Shown: positions 34,771 to 45,683, numbered from the stretch's first letter. The stretch is 64,000 nucleotides of DNA from Malania oleifera (GCF_029873635.1 NC_080418.1:151645748-151709747); one strand, 5' to 3'. Notes: a model not told the origin generated them from the sequence alone. A program made the numbers and translations.

Positions 34771-37043
34771 TGTAATAACCCAAAAAAAAAAGTAGAATAA
34801 TAATAATGGTCATTTAGTTAGTATCAAAATAAAAGTGTTTCCCTTTTAGGATCTTTGATTCCATGTTTGATGCCTAAGAAAGACCTTTTCTAAGCGAGTG
34901 CTCAGAGACCATTGTGGATTAGCCGCTCCCTAGAGGTCGGCCTGGTCAAAATGGAATTTAATAGGATAAAATAAGGTAGACATTGTTTGTATACGTAAAC
35001 AAGTACATAAAATAATATTTTGACTGATATAATTTGTAGAAATATATGATAAAATAATAATAATATAGGTATCCTATACAAGACCCATAAGATTGTGTGG
35101 AGCCGACATGAGTCCCAAAGCCGTGTGGAGGTTCACATGAATCTCGAAACTGTGTAGGGCTTATAAAATCGTATGAGAACTATTGGAGTTACGTAGGACC
35201 CACTTGGGTCTCAAAGTTGTGTGGGGCCCACAAGACCACGTAGGGCCTACATGAGTTTTCGAAATTCGAATTTAATTATTTTAAAAAACTAAAATATAGC
35301 TTAAAAGTAATAATAATGATTTAAAAAGTTATAAAAAAAAATTCTCTAATTAATTAATTAAGTAAATTAATTAAATGGGAGTGTCGGTAAACACTCCCAT
35401 TTCCCCCACATGATCTTCATTCCCATCCCACACTCAACTCATACCTAGCTCATCTCATGTCCATTTTTTAATTTTTTTTTTTAAAATAATTTCACCCCTC
35501 CTTCGCTACTTTTACAAATTTCATTTCTTCCCCAAAATTTTCCTATAAATACGAAGATCACAGCCTTCATTTTTCATAAAAATTTTCAAAGTAAGAGAAG
35601 GATTAGTGAGTGAAAGAATTAGTGGTGGAGAGAAAATTTTTGAGTAAGTTCTCACTCACTCACTTTTTTGGATCTCATTTCTTAGAAATAGTCATTGTAT
35701 TCGTAGCACAAGGTAAAAAAAGAGGTAAGTAAATTTGATTATGTTGGATTTTTATTTAAAATTTAAGCCCGAGTTTTTTTTTTAAAGTAAATTTCGATTA
35801 TGTTAGTTTCATAAAATTTCTCTGAGTCTATTTTTATACATATTTAATTATACTAGTTTTATTTTTAATATACTTGCATTTATTTTTGGGTTAAGAAATG
35901 TTCTAATCCACCCGGGTAATTTTCAGCATTTCTTTCTATTAAAAATAAATAAATAAATATTTTTAACACAAAAATGGTGTGACATGAATTTATTTTTACA
36001 TTGCATGTTTCATAAAAATATGAGTAAAGATGAGATTTTCACTATATTATTTTAAATTGTATAAATTATAATAAGATGATTTTAAAACCTATGACAATGA
36101 AAGTTCAAAGTTACAGATGCTTGGTACCGCAACTTAAAGTTTAAATGAATTTGAATGTACCCACACTATTTACAGAGTGGTTATTTATGTTAGTAGATTT
36201 CTCCTGAGGGCACACCTAGTTCTGGATCAGGACTTAATAAGAAAAATCTCACTTAATGTTTACGTACGTTGATTTAGTTTTGTCGGTCAACCAGCTAGGT
36301 TCAGTCTTCGAACCGTACAACCTAATCATGGGAGTAAACATGACTTACGGCTAATAGGCCTAAGGGTGTCTTTTATAATATATGTTTATACATATTTAAT
36401 TACGTATACAAAGTTATTAATGATTTGAAAAAAAAATATAAGTTTACATAAAATTGGTCATTCATGTCCTTAAATGACGATCTAAATAAAACGTATAAGG
36501 AAAGGTATATGCATGTATATCATTAAATATTTTTATAGTTTTAAAGTTAAAAGTTTAATTTAACAGTCACAGTATATGGTTATTAAATTTTACTATTATA
36601 GTTGATGGTAAAAGTTTTATACAAATTTTTTTAAATTTACATTTATTTTAAAAGTAGTTTTGAAGTTATAGTATTAAATATCATTTTACGAAATTTTAAA
36701 AAAAAAACTCATTTTTGCCACACACTAATAATAATCTTATTTACTTACTGAGTGTCGTCTCGCCCCAATCATATTTTTACATTTCAGATAACTCTGAAGG
36801 ACATATCGGAAATCAAGCATAGCAAACATGTAGATGGGAATAAAATAGAAAAATAAAGCTTGATTAGAAATATTAGTATGATGCCAAATATTTATGCTTA
36901 TGTATTTTTTCTTCTTTTGAAATAAATGATTGTAAGATGGATAATTAGCGCTCTGATTTAATAATGATTGAGTTTATTTACTTCCGCTGTAAATCAATGG
37001 TAAAAAGTAAATATCTCAGACCCTTTGGGGTTGGGGTATTAGC
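34771..37043 (+). mobile_element. 3' LTR of chromovirus C
   Basis: 2273 bases, uninterrupted. It preserves the pre-insertion state of the solo-LTR site (TGAGTAAGTTCTCACTC near 35640). The terminal bases ATTAGC are mutated from ATTACA. Contains GTGTGGGGCCCACAAGACC at 35219 and a TATAAATA box at about 35544. Confidence 0.92.
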
Positions 37044-37048
37044 GCTGT

Positions 37049-37577
37049 AGTAACTGCATCAGCCTAGTGCCACTTGGGTACGTGGGGGCCAAGTAAAAGG
37101 TTACGAGAAATTTCAAGTATATGTCGGTTTTTTGTTCAGCAATACCATTTTGCCGAGGAATTCATGGGCAAAAAAGTTTCATGATTAATTCCATATTGTT
37201 GAAAATAATCAAGGAATCCCTAGTTAACATATTCACGACCATTATCGGACCGGAGAATCTATATCTTAGCTGAGAATTGAGTCTGAACCATGACATGGAA
37301 TGATTTGAACACACTTAATACTTCATCTTTATGTTTCAACGAGTATAGCCAAGTCATGCAAGTACAGTGATCAACAAATATTACAAACCAGCGAATTCAA
37401 GACGTAGTAGAAACAAGAGAGGGTCCCCACACATTAGAATGGATTAAAGAAAATTTAATATCACTTCTATGCATACTCAATGGATACGTAACGCGATGAC
37501 TTTTAGCAAGAATGCAAGTATCACACTTAAAGTCAACAGTTGATATATGTGAATAAATTATGGAATAAATGTCATAT
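37049..37577 (-). pseudogene. Copia integrase relic (segment right of C)
   Basis: The minus strand reads through the integrase core: THSTV- and ILRSDNGREYVN-like sequence (about 37265-37225), GINHETFLPMNS-like sequence and a Trp-His region before the C insertion point at 37049. The upper part (37434-37577) gives CDTCILAKSHRVTYPLSMH, the start of the integrase zinc region. Reading continues on the far side of C at 25544. At 37577 it is interrupted by LTR E, and the upstream part continues at 48134. Confidence 0.85.
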
Positions 37578-37579
37578 AT

Positions 37580-37757
37580 TATAATGTCCCGAGCCTCTAC
37601 GTAGGTCCGGAGAGCTACTAATCCATTCATTTACTTGATAATTCACATTCTAATATCATGTACACAACGAAAAACATAATTATAATCTTCCAACAAATAT
37701 AATACTAGAGTTTTCTAAATTTATTTACACACCATAATAAATCATGCATCCACCTAT
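37580..37757 (-). mobile_element. LTR E, left segment
   Basis: Starts TATAATGTCCCGAG, a mutated form of TGTAACGCCCCGA, and matches B at 12567-12740 up to CATGCATCCACCTAT, where element D begins. The other part is 45684-48133. Confidence 0.8.
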
Positions 37758-39893
37758 TGTAAGGACCCAAACCCGAATGGGTTCCTATATATAATTTTTT
37801 TAGTGGATGCAAATAAATCTAAATTATTTTTATTATCAGAGCACTAATTAACTTTATTATAAATATATGTCTCAACTATTAAAATGTAAATTTTTAAAAT
37901 TCTAAAATACACAAACATATTCTAAATTGTATTATGCTAAATTTTATTCTACTCTACTATTTCTATTCCCGCCCATGTACTTGTTACGCCAGATTTCTGG
38001 TATACTCTTCAAAATGATCTGAAATGTAAAATAATGATTGTGGTGAGATGACGCTCAGTAAGTAATAATAAGATTATTATTAGTGTGTGGCCAAAATGAG
38101 CTTTCATAATACTTTAAATTCATAAAATAATATTTAATACTATAACTTCAAAACTACTTTAAAAATAAATGTAAATTTAAAAAATTATGTATAAAACTTT
38201 TACTATCATCTATAATAGTAAAATTTTATAATCATATACTATAACTGTTAAATTAAACTTTTTAACTTTTAAAACTATAACTATAATACTCAATCATGTA
38301 TATATATACTTTTTCTAATTAAAATATTATCTAGGCACAAAAATGCCCCCGCTCACATAAACATATATTTTTCTTTCAATTCATCAATAGTTCTGTATAC
38401 GCAATTAAATATGTATATATACGTACTATAAAAATCACTTTTAAGTCTGTTAATCGTAAGTCATATTTACTCCTATGATTGGGTTGTATAGTCCGCATAC
38501 TAGACTTAACTGGCTGGCCGACAAAACTAAATCAACGTACATCATCATTAAGTGAAATTTTCCCTATTAAACTTTGATCCGAACCAGGTGTGCACTTAGG
38601 AGGAACTCATTACCATATAAAATCACTTTATAAACAGTGTGGGTGCATTGTGATCCATTTAAACTTTAAGTTGCGATACTAAGCATTCGTAATTTTTTGT
38701 ATCATCTGTGCCATAAGGCTTTTTGAAAATATCTCATTATAGAATTTATTAAATTACAATAATATAATGAAAATTTCATTTTTACTCATATTTTTAAGAA
38801 ATACACAACGTAAAAAAAAATTAACTCATGTCATTTTTAACTCATATTTTCATGAAACATGCAATGTAAAAATAAATTCATGTCACACAATTTTCGTGTT
38901 AAAAATATTTTTTTGAATAAAAATTAATGTTGTAAAACATTCAAGGGATTTAGAACATTTCTTAACTCAAAAATAAACATAAGTATATTAAAGATAAAAC
39001 TGATACTATTAAACATGCGTAAAAAATAAATTTGGGAGAATTTTATGAAAATAATTAGCAAAATCAAAATTTACTTACAAATAAATTCGGGTAAAAATTT
39101 TAAATAAAATCTAACATAATCAAATTTACTAACAAATTAATTCGGATATAAATTTTAAATAAAAATTTAACATAATCAAATTTACTTACAAATAAACTCG
39201 AATATAGATTTTAAATAAAAATCTAACATAATCAAATTTACTTACCACTTACTTAACCTTGTGCTACGATCACAACTAATATCTTTAAAAAAAAAAATGA
39301 AATCGGAAAGAGTGGGTGTGTGAGAATTTTAATTATAGTAAAAATTCTCCCTCCACTACTAATTCTTTTACTCACTAATCTTTTTCTTGCTTTGGAAATT
39401 TTTTTGTAAAAAATGAATGTTAAGAGTTTCATATTTATAGGAAAATTTTGGGAAAGAAAATTAAATTTATAAAAGTGTGGGGAGAGGGGTGAAATTATAA
39501 ATTTTTTAAAATTAAGGAATGAGCATGGATGGGTTAGGTATGGTATGAGAATGAGGATCATGTGAGAGAAATGAGAGTGCTTGCCAACACTTCCATTTGA
39601 TTAATTTTCTAATTAATTAATTAATTAATTTTAATTTTGTTTAAATTATTGTTATTATTTTTAAGCTATGTTTTAGTTTTTTTTTAAAAAAAATTAATTA
39701 AATTCGAATTTCAAAAACTCATGTGAGCCCCATATGGTCTTGTGGGTCCCACATAACTTTGAGACCCAAGTGGGTCCTACATAATTTCAATAGTTCTCAT
39801 ACGATTTTATGAGTCCTGCATAGTTTCGAGACTCATGTGGACCCACACGACTTTAGGACTCATTTGGACCCCATATATGATACTTATATTATA

Positions 39894-39926
<33 letters not shown>

Positions 39927-40213
39927 TTACCATGTATTTCTACAAATTTTGTGTGTCAAAACACTATTTTATGTATATGTACTTATTTACGTGTACAAAT
40001 AGTGTTTATCCTGTTTATCTTATGAAATTTCATTTTAACTAGGCTGACCTCCAGGGAGCGACTGAGCCGCAATGGTTTTTGAGCACTCGTTAAGATAAGG
40101 TCTTTATTAGGCATCAAACATGAAATTAAGGATCCTACCAGAAAATGACTTCTAAATTGATATTAACTTAATGATCATTTTTATTATTTTATTATTATTA
40201 TTATGCTTTAATC

Positions 40214-40254
<41 letters not shown>

Positions 40255-40264
40255 GGTCATCACA
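37758..40264 (-). mobile_element. 3' LTR of element D
   Basis: About 2.5 kb. In plus coordinates it runs from TGTAAGGACCC to GGGTCATCACA (minus start TGTGATGACCC). The site TATGTATATGTACTTATTTAC near 39970 is the empty counterpart of the SINE insertion in the other LTR. (ATT)n occurs at 39892-39925 and (AT)n at 40216-40250. Confidence 0.9.
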
Positions 40265-40600
40265 TTCTCCCCTCCTTATAAAAATTTCATCCTCGAATTT
40301 GCTAACTTAAAATGAGTACTGTATAATTGGTTGCGTTATTTGAAAGAGTAAATTGATGAACGATTTGGTTAAGTCTTAGAATAGATTGAGGGTCAATTTG
40401 GCGAAATATTTTATTTTGAGAACTGAAGTGTGAATCGTCGATCTAATAGAGGTTGAAAGGGAAAAGAAATTCAGAAGATGTGGAAAAGAATATTTTTATA
40501 TATACATATATATATTATACATGTCTTATAAATTAAAAATATATATAAAAAACAAAATGAAACGAAATCTGGCCTTTAGAGCTTTAGTTCAACACCAACA
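40265..40600 (-). other. Element D 3' tail and polypurine tract
   Basis: The minus strand ends GAGGATGAAATTTTTATAAGG then AGGGGAGAA before the LTR, and contains ATTATACAGTACTCATTTT, matching C's tail near 34705. The part nearest the ORF (40430-40600) is AT-rich and unassigned; it could be the 3' untranslated region of the captured gene. Confidence 0.8.
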
Positions 40601-40601
40601 T

Positions 40602-41303
40602 CTATCGAAGTGCTAGCGGTGTTATTACTAACTGCTTGAGTTCTTTCTTGGCGGAATTGACCTCTTGTAATGTTACCGGCTTAGGTCGGAAAAAGGGAGA
40701 GAATGTTTGTTTGTTCAATGAGGAAAAACTGTCCTCTTCCCCTTGTGGCTTTTGGTGGGGATGCTTATAACAAGCCATCAGTGGAACATACATGAGTCTC
40801 AACGCGTTTTGGATCTCTTGGCAATGGTGGAGTAGGTTAGCATTATCACAAACCCTTATTGTGGTGACTCCGATGCTGCCATTGTAAGGGTTATGGTTCA
40901 TTGGTGTGATGTTAGTTGTAAGTTTCATAGACGAAATATTGTCGATAGGGAAGAGGGTACAAGTGGTTAGGAAAATGGTTGGGGCACTGCTCGGGGCAGT
41001 AGTGGCGGAGGAAGTAAGATGGATAATTGGTGGGGCAATAGTTAAAATAGTGACTTTTTCAACTGATCCTCGCTTACGCCTACGGTTTTCAAACCAAAAG
41101 CGTACATTTTTCGACTCAATTGGTCCATACCGTCGGAGTTGTACTGCAAGCAAGATAGCCCACTCCACAAAAAGGAGTTCCCCTTGACTGCTGCAGAAGG
41201 CTTCCTCTAAAATCTCTAACTGTGCCTTATTGGGTTTCCATCTTTGGATTGCCGATCTAGTGTTGTTCTTAGCAACTTGGGGAGTTGGGTGGTTTGACAA
41301 CAT
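40602..41303 (-). CDS. WUSCHEL-related (WOX-like) homeobox protein captured in element D
   Basis: Intact 233-codon ORF from ATG at 41301-41303 (an in-frame TTG six codons earlier is less likely as start). Residues about 16-79 form a homeodomain: RWKPNKAQLEILEE is helix 1, LRRYGPIESKN precedes the recognition helix, and NVRFWFENRRRKR is helix 3 with invariant W70, F71, N73 and R75. The RYGxIExKNV..WF wording is that of WOX family DNA-binding proteins; Gln before Asn73 is Glu here, and the region 37-54 departs from known members. The C-terminal two thirds is Ser/Thr/Pro-rich with QKPQGEEDSFSSL; no clear WUS-box was seen. The reading frame crosses the whole homeobox without an intron. It lies in sense orientation in D, replacing gag-pol. 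Whether it is expressed is unknown. Confidence 0.82.
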   Translation of the reverse strand: MLSNHPTPQVAKNNTRSAIQRWKPNKAQLEILEEAFCSSQGELLFVEWAILLAVQLRRYGPIESKNVRFWFENRRRKRGSVEKVTILTIAPPIIHLTSSATTAPSSAPTIFLTTCTLFPIDNISSMKLTTNITPMNHNPYNGSIGVTTIRVCDNANLLHHCQEIQNALRLMYVPLMACYKHPHQKPQGEEDSFSSLNKQTFSPFFRPKPVTLQEVNSAKKELKQLVITPLALR

Positions 41304-41439
41304 TTTCGAGTAATGAGACAACTAGGAGAAAAATTACAAAGAGGTAATCTCTGCAAACTGAAATGTGGTTGTTCAAGATGGTAGAAAGTTGTGATACTTA
41401 GAGTTCGAGGAGGACAGACCCTTTTTATAGAGAAATGGT

Positions 41440-41775
41440 CGCATGTTGTGGAAATCGAGAGAGAGCGACGTGTGCCACGAGAATCGAGAGAGAGCGACTC
41501 GTGTCACGGATATCGAGCGACGCTTTTAAATCGAGGGAGAATGACGCGTGCCGCGAGAATTGAGAAAGAGCGACGGGCGTCACCGATATCGAGCGATGCG
41601 TTTTACAAAAATCGAGTGAAAACGATGTGTGTCATGAAAATCGAAAGAAAGCGACGCGTGCCTCGAGTGACACGTTGTTTAAAAATTGAGGGAAAGCGAT
41701 ATATGTTGTGGAAATCGAGAAAAAGTGACACGTGCTGCGGAAATCGAGCGAGCGACGCGTATTACAAAATTTTTG
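41440..41775. repeat. GC-rich tandem array AATCGAGAGAAAGCGACGCGTG
   Basis: Roughly ten imperfect units of about 30-38 bases built on AATCGAGRGARAGCGAC followed by RCGTGYCRYGAG, with a higher-order period near 76 bases (GTCACSGATATCGAGCGA at 41503 and 41579). It lies directly upstream of the homeobox ORF on the sense strand of D and is far richer in G+C and CpG than its surroundings. Origin is unknown; it may be promoter-proximal sequence of the captured gene or an expansion inside the element. Confidence 0.85.
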
Positions 41776-41849
41776 GACTCAAGGTTTTGTTCATGTTTCT
41801 ACATCTTTATTAATGTTTTAATTATAATTAATTTCGTACTCAAATCACC

Positions 41850-42009
41850 ACTTGGGTGGGTGGCCTAGTGGTAAGGAACCAGCCGTGCATCCATGTGATC
41901 GCGGATTTGAGTCTCCACTATGTCCAAGTGGTCTCATGCCCTAATCTTGCTTCGGGGATAAGTAAGTTATAGCCGATGATTTCGACCCATGAGGCTATTT
42001 TTTTTTTTA
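41850..42009 (+). mobile_element. tRNA-derived SINE (Au-like) in element D interior
   Basis: GGGTGGCCTAGTGGTAAGG supplies a pol III box A (TGGCCTAGTGG) and GGATTTGAGTCTCC about 35 bases later a degenerate box B. The body then runs about 100 bases to a poly(T) tract at 41998-42009. This layout matches plant Au-type SINEs, which are tRNA-related and end in T-rich sequence. Length is about 160 bases. No convincing TSD was found by eye. Confidence 0.72.
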
Positions 42010-42039
42010 TCATATAAAGTTTATATATATATATATATA

Positions 42040-42395
42040 TATAAATAATATAGTAAAATTTAAGTTGTATTAACTTTTATAAATTTATACAAAATAAAAA
42101 TTAAAGATTCCGTCAAAATTTGTACTCCTAAATCAAACATGAATATTTGATGGGAATTGAATATGCAATGAATATATATTCATATTTAACTTGCACATGC
42201 TAAGGGTTTTTTTTTTTGAATTTAAATATAATATAGCAACATTTAAATTATGTTTAATTCCTTATAAACTAATACAAAATTAAAATTAAAGAATTTATCA
42301 AAATATATATTCCTAAATTAAGCTTGAATGTATTGATGAGAACTGAATATGTAATGTAAAAGTACATATTTGTATCTAACTTGTATATGCAAAGA
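42040..42395. repeat. Direct repeat of ~181 bases in element D interior
   Basis: Two diverged copies (from 42043 and 42224) share AATATAATATAG, AATACAAAATAAAAATTAAAG-like and CCTAAAT..A.CATGAATAT-like blocks and end in TATGCAAAG or CATGCTAAG. No coding potential. Confidence 0.7.
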
Positions 42396-42829
42396 AATTT
42401 TTGGTAAATCCAGATTTCAGAATAGAGTGTTTATTCATATCTATTTGTATATGTAACATCTCTAAATTTAGTAGGGTCAAATGTGTTATTTCTTATATTT
42501 TTAGTGAAAATAATAAAAATGAAAATAAATAAATCTCAGATATTATTATATTTTATATATATAAAAATTTTAAATTATTATTGCATCTGACAATTAATTA
42601 TGAATCATCAATATTGGTACGTGTTTCTACAAACATAAATAACATATTTAAACTAATTAACGTGTCATAAACAATACTACCATTTTTCTTAGAAAATTTA
42701 GAATTGTTACCTGTCCTTAGTAGCCTTCACATTAATCTCATTTCTTTCAATGTTACTGTCTTTATAATCCATTATTAAACAATGATCAAATGTTATTTTA
42801 AAATCATAAATCTATTGTTAACGTACAAT

Positions 42830-42956
42830 AATATAACAAACTAAAAGAAATATCCTAAACTACCCAATCCTATCTAAACCATGTTTTATGCCTAAGTTCT
42901 GATAAAATTTATATGTTAGAGTATGCAGAACCTATATCCTATGCTCCAATACAAAT
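42830..42956 (-). other. Element D leader and degenerate primer binding site
   Basis: The minus strand right after the 5' LTR reads TTTGTATTGGAGCATAGG, a decayed version of TTTGGTATCAGAGC, then GGTTCTGCA and AGGCATAAAACATGG, paralleling C's leader at 30026-30105 (GTTCTGTAGG, AGGCATAACCATG). Retention of leader plus tail is what packaging and reverse transcription in trans would require. Confidence 0.72.
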
Positions 42957-45599
42957 TGTAAGGACCCGAACCCGAATAGGTTCCTACATAAAATTTTTTT
43001 GTGGATACAAATAAATCTAAATTATTTTTATTACAATAGCACCAACTAACTGTATTACAAATATATGTCTCAACTATTAAAATATAAATTTCTAAATTCT
43101 AAAATAAACAAACATATTCTAAATTGTATTATGTTAAATTTTTATTCTACTCTGCTATTTCTATTCCCGCCCATGTATTTGTTATGCCAGATTTCTGGTA
43201 TATCCTTTAAAGTGATCAGAAATGAAAAATAATGATTAGGATGAGACGACGCTCTGTAAGTAAATAAGATTATTATTAGTGTGTAGCCAAAATGAGTTTT
43301 CATAATACTTTAAATTTGTAAAATAATATTTAATATTATAACTTCAAAACTGCTTTAAAAATAAATGTAAACTTAAAAATTTATGTATAAAACTTTTACT
43401 ATCATCTATAACAGTAAAATTTTATAATCATATACTATAACTGTTAAATTTAACTTTTTAACTTTTAAAACTATAACTATAATACTCAATCATATATATA
43501 TACTTTTCCTTATTAAATCATTATCTAGGCACAAAAATGCCCCCGCTCACATAAACATATATTTTTATTTCAATTCATCAATAACTGTGTATACGTAATT
43601 AAATATGTCTATAGTCGTACTGTAAAAACCACCCTTAAACATGTTAATCGTAAGTCATGTTTACCCCCATGACTAAGTTGTGCGATCCGAATACTGGACT
43701 TAGTTGGCTGGCCGATCAAACTAAATTGACGTACATCATCATTAAGTGAGATTTTCACTATTAAACACTGATTCGACCCAGATGTGCACTGAGGAGAAAT
43801 CCAATACCATATAAATCCACTTTGTAAACAGTATGAGTGCACTGTAATCCGTTTAAACTTTAAGTTGCGGCACTGAGCATTCATAATTTTTTGTATCGTC
43901 TGTGCCATAAGAGGTTTTTGAAAATATCTTAATATAGAATTTATTGAATTACAATAATATAATGAAAATATCATTTTTACTCATACTTTCATGAAATATG
44001 TAAAAAAAAAAAAAATTAACTCATGTCATTTTTACTTATATTTTCTTGAAATATGCAACGTAAAAATAAACTAATGTTACACAATTTTCATGTTAAAAAT
44101 ATTTTCTTGAATAAAAATTAATACTGTAAAATACCCGATGGGTTTAGAAGATTTCTTGACTAAAAAATAAACGCAAGTATATTAAAGATAAAACTGATAT
44201 AGTTAAACATGCGTAAAAAATAAATTTGGGAGAATTTTATGAAAATAATTAGCATAATCAAAATTTACTTATAAATAAATTTGGGTAAAATTTTTAAACA
44301 AAAATCTAATATAATCGAATTTACTTACAAATAAACTCGGATATAAATTTTAAACAAAAATCTAACATAATCAAATTTACTTACAAATAAACTCAAATAT
44401 AAATTTTAAATAAAAATATAATATAATCAAATTTACTTACCTCTTACTTAACCTTATGCTACGATCATAACGAATATTTTTTAAAAAAATGAGATCGGAA
44501 AGAATGAGTGAGTAAGAATTTTAATTATAACAAAAATTCTTCATCCACCACTAATTCTTTCACTCACTAATCCTTCTCTTCCTTTGAATTTTTTTTTTTT
44601 TTTATGAAAAATGAATGTTGAGAGCTTCCTATTTATAGGAACATTTGAAGGAAGAAAATTGAATTTATAAAAGTGTGGAAAGATGAGTAAAATTTTAATT
44701 TTTTAAAAGTAAGGAATGAACATGGATGAGTTAGGTATGATATGGGAATGATGATCATGTGGGAGAAATGGGAGTGCTTGCCGACACTCCCATTTGATTA
44801 ATTTTTTAATTAATTAATTAATTACATTTTTTTAAATCATTATTATTTTCATTATTTTTATTTTTAAGTTATGTTTTAGTAATTTTTTTTTTATTCGAAT
44901 TTTGAAAACTCATGTGGACCTCATATGGACTTGTGGGCCCCACGCAACTTTGAGACCCAAGTGGGTCTTATGTAACTCCAATAGTTCTCATAGGATTTTA
45001 TGAGTCCTACGTAGTTTTGGGACTCATGTGGACCCCACACGAATTCGCTACTCATGTGGGCCCCACATAAGATACTTATATTATTATTATTATTTTACCA
45101 TGTATTTCTATAAATTATATTTGTTAAAACATTATTTTATGTATATGTACTTATTTTTTTTGGGTACGTCCCGGGTGTCCACTACCGTCAACGATGTCCG
45201 TTTTACGGTCTGTCGCACCGGCCTGTGACTAATCCCACGCCCTGTAGTATGGCCCCACACACCACAGAGGGGTAAATTCAGGCGCGCAGCCACAGGAATC
45301 GAACCCGGGGTGGGAAGATCCCTGACCTCGTGAAAGGCAACCCCTGGAGTCCGCCCTGCCAACTGAGCTCAGCCCTGGGGGCTATGTATATGTACTTATT
45401 TACATGTATAAAGAGTGTCTATCCTGTTTATCTTATGAAATTTTATTTTGATTAAGCCAACCTCCAAGGAGCGACTGAGCCGCAATGGTCTTTGAGCACT
45501 AGTTAAGACAAAGTTTTTCTTAGGCATCAAATATGGAATTAAGGATCCTACATAAAAAGAACTTTTGAATTGATATTAACTTAATGACCATTTTTATTA

Positions 45600-45642
<43 letters not shown>

Positions 45643-45678
45643 GTACTTTAATCGTATATATATTTTTGGGTCATCATA
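42957..45678 (-). mobile_element. 5' LTR of element D (with SINE)
   Basis: TGTAAGGACCC to GGGTCATCATA in plus coordinates; the final ATA is changed from ACA. Without the SINE and its duplication it is about 2.48 kb, close to the other LTR. Differences from the 3' LTR are roughly one base in ten in the first 300 bases compared by eye. Contains GTGGGCCCCAC at 44934 and 45056 and (ATT)n at 45605-45643. Confidence 0.9.
45157..45382 (-). mobile_element. tRNA-derived SINE inserted in the 5' LTR of D
   Basis: On the minus strand the element starts GCCCCCAGGGCTGAGCTCAG, with box A TGAGCTCAGTTGG (45358-45372 in plus coordinates) and a near-perfect box B GGGTTCGATTCC (about 45295-45306), and ends in a short poly(A) (plus-strand T run at 45154-45160). 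It is GC-rich in an AT-rich host. The flanks TATGTATATGTACTTATTT are repeated exactly (45138-45156 and 45383-45401), a 19-base TSD typical of LINE-driven target-primed insertion. The other D LTR has the empty site. Confidence 0.95.
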
Positions 45679-45683
45679 CCTAT

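Larger units (their letters stand above)
25545..37043 (+). mobile_element. Chromovirus C (Ty3/gypsy, Tekay-like), full length but dead
   Basis: 5' LTR (25545-30025, holding a 2.2-kb solo LTR), PBS, gag, protease, RT, RNase H, integrase, chromodomain-like tail and 3' LTR (34771-37043), all in order. After subtracting the solo LTR and its TSD both LTRs are 2273 bases long. TSD is GGTGT (25540-25544) against GCTGT (37044-37048), one mismatch; the 3' terminus reads ATTAGC instead of ATTACA. It sits inside the copia integrase gene, whose two halves flank it. LTR divergence of roughly one base in ten in the compared stretch indicates an old insertion. Confidence 0.95.
37758..45678 (-). mobile_element. 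Non-autonomous LTR retrotransposon D carrying a homeobox ORF
   Basis: Minus-oriented element with LTRs 42957-45678 (5') and 37758-40264 (3') and an internal region of about 2.7 kb. TSD is CCTAT on both sides (37753-37757 and 45679-45683). LTRs, 5' leader and 3' tail are homologous to element C: the block GATGCCTAA with GAGTGCTCA and CGCTCCCT near the LTR start, the leader after the PBS, and the tail before the polypurine tract. No gag or pol motif is present. In element-sense order the interior holds leader, a 181-base direct repeat, a SINE, a GC-rich tandem array, a WOX-like ORF, and the tail. It inserted in LTR E. Mobilisation by C-type elements is an inference. Confidence 0.92.

Noticed and set aside
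40906..41187. ORF antisense to the homeobox gene
   Set aside because: A shadow of the sense ORF with no recognisable domain.
41391..41868. ORFs of 140 and 60 codons across the tandem array
   Set aside because: They are translations of the ATCGAGAGAAAGCGACGCGTG repeats; the Arg/Glu-rich sequence reflects the repeat and not a protein family.
45132..45362. 76-codon ORF in the 5' LTR of D
   Set aside because: It is the body of the tRNA-derived SINE read through; SINEs are non-coding.
45293..45373. Possible cellular tRNA gene
   Set aside because: Box A and B are present, but the sequence does not fold as a full cloverleaf with acceptor stem and continues into a SINE body with poly(A) and TSD.
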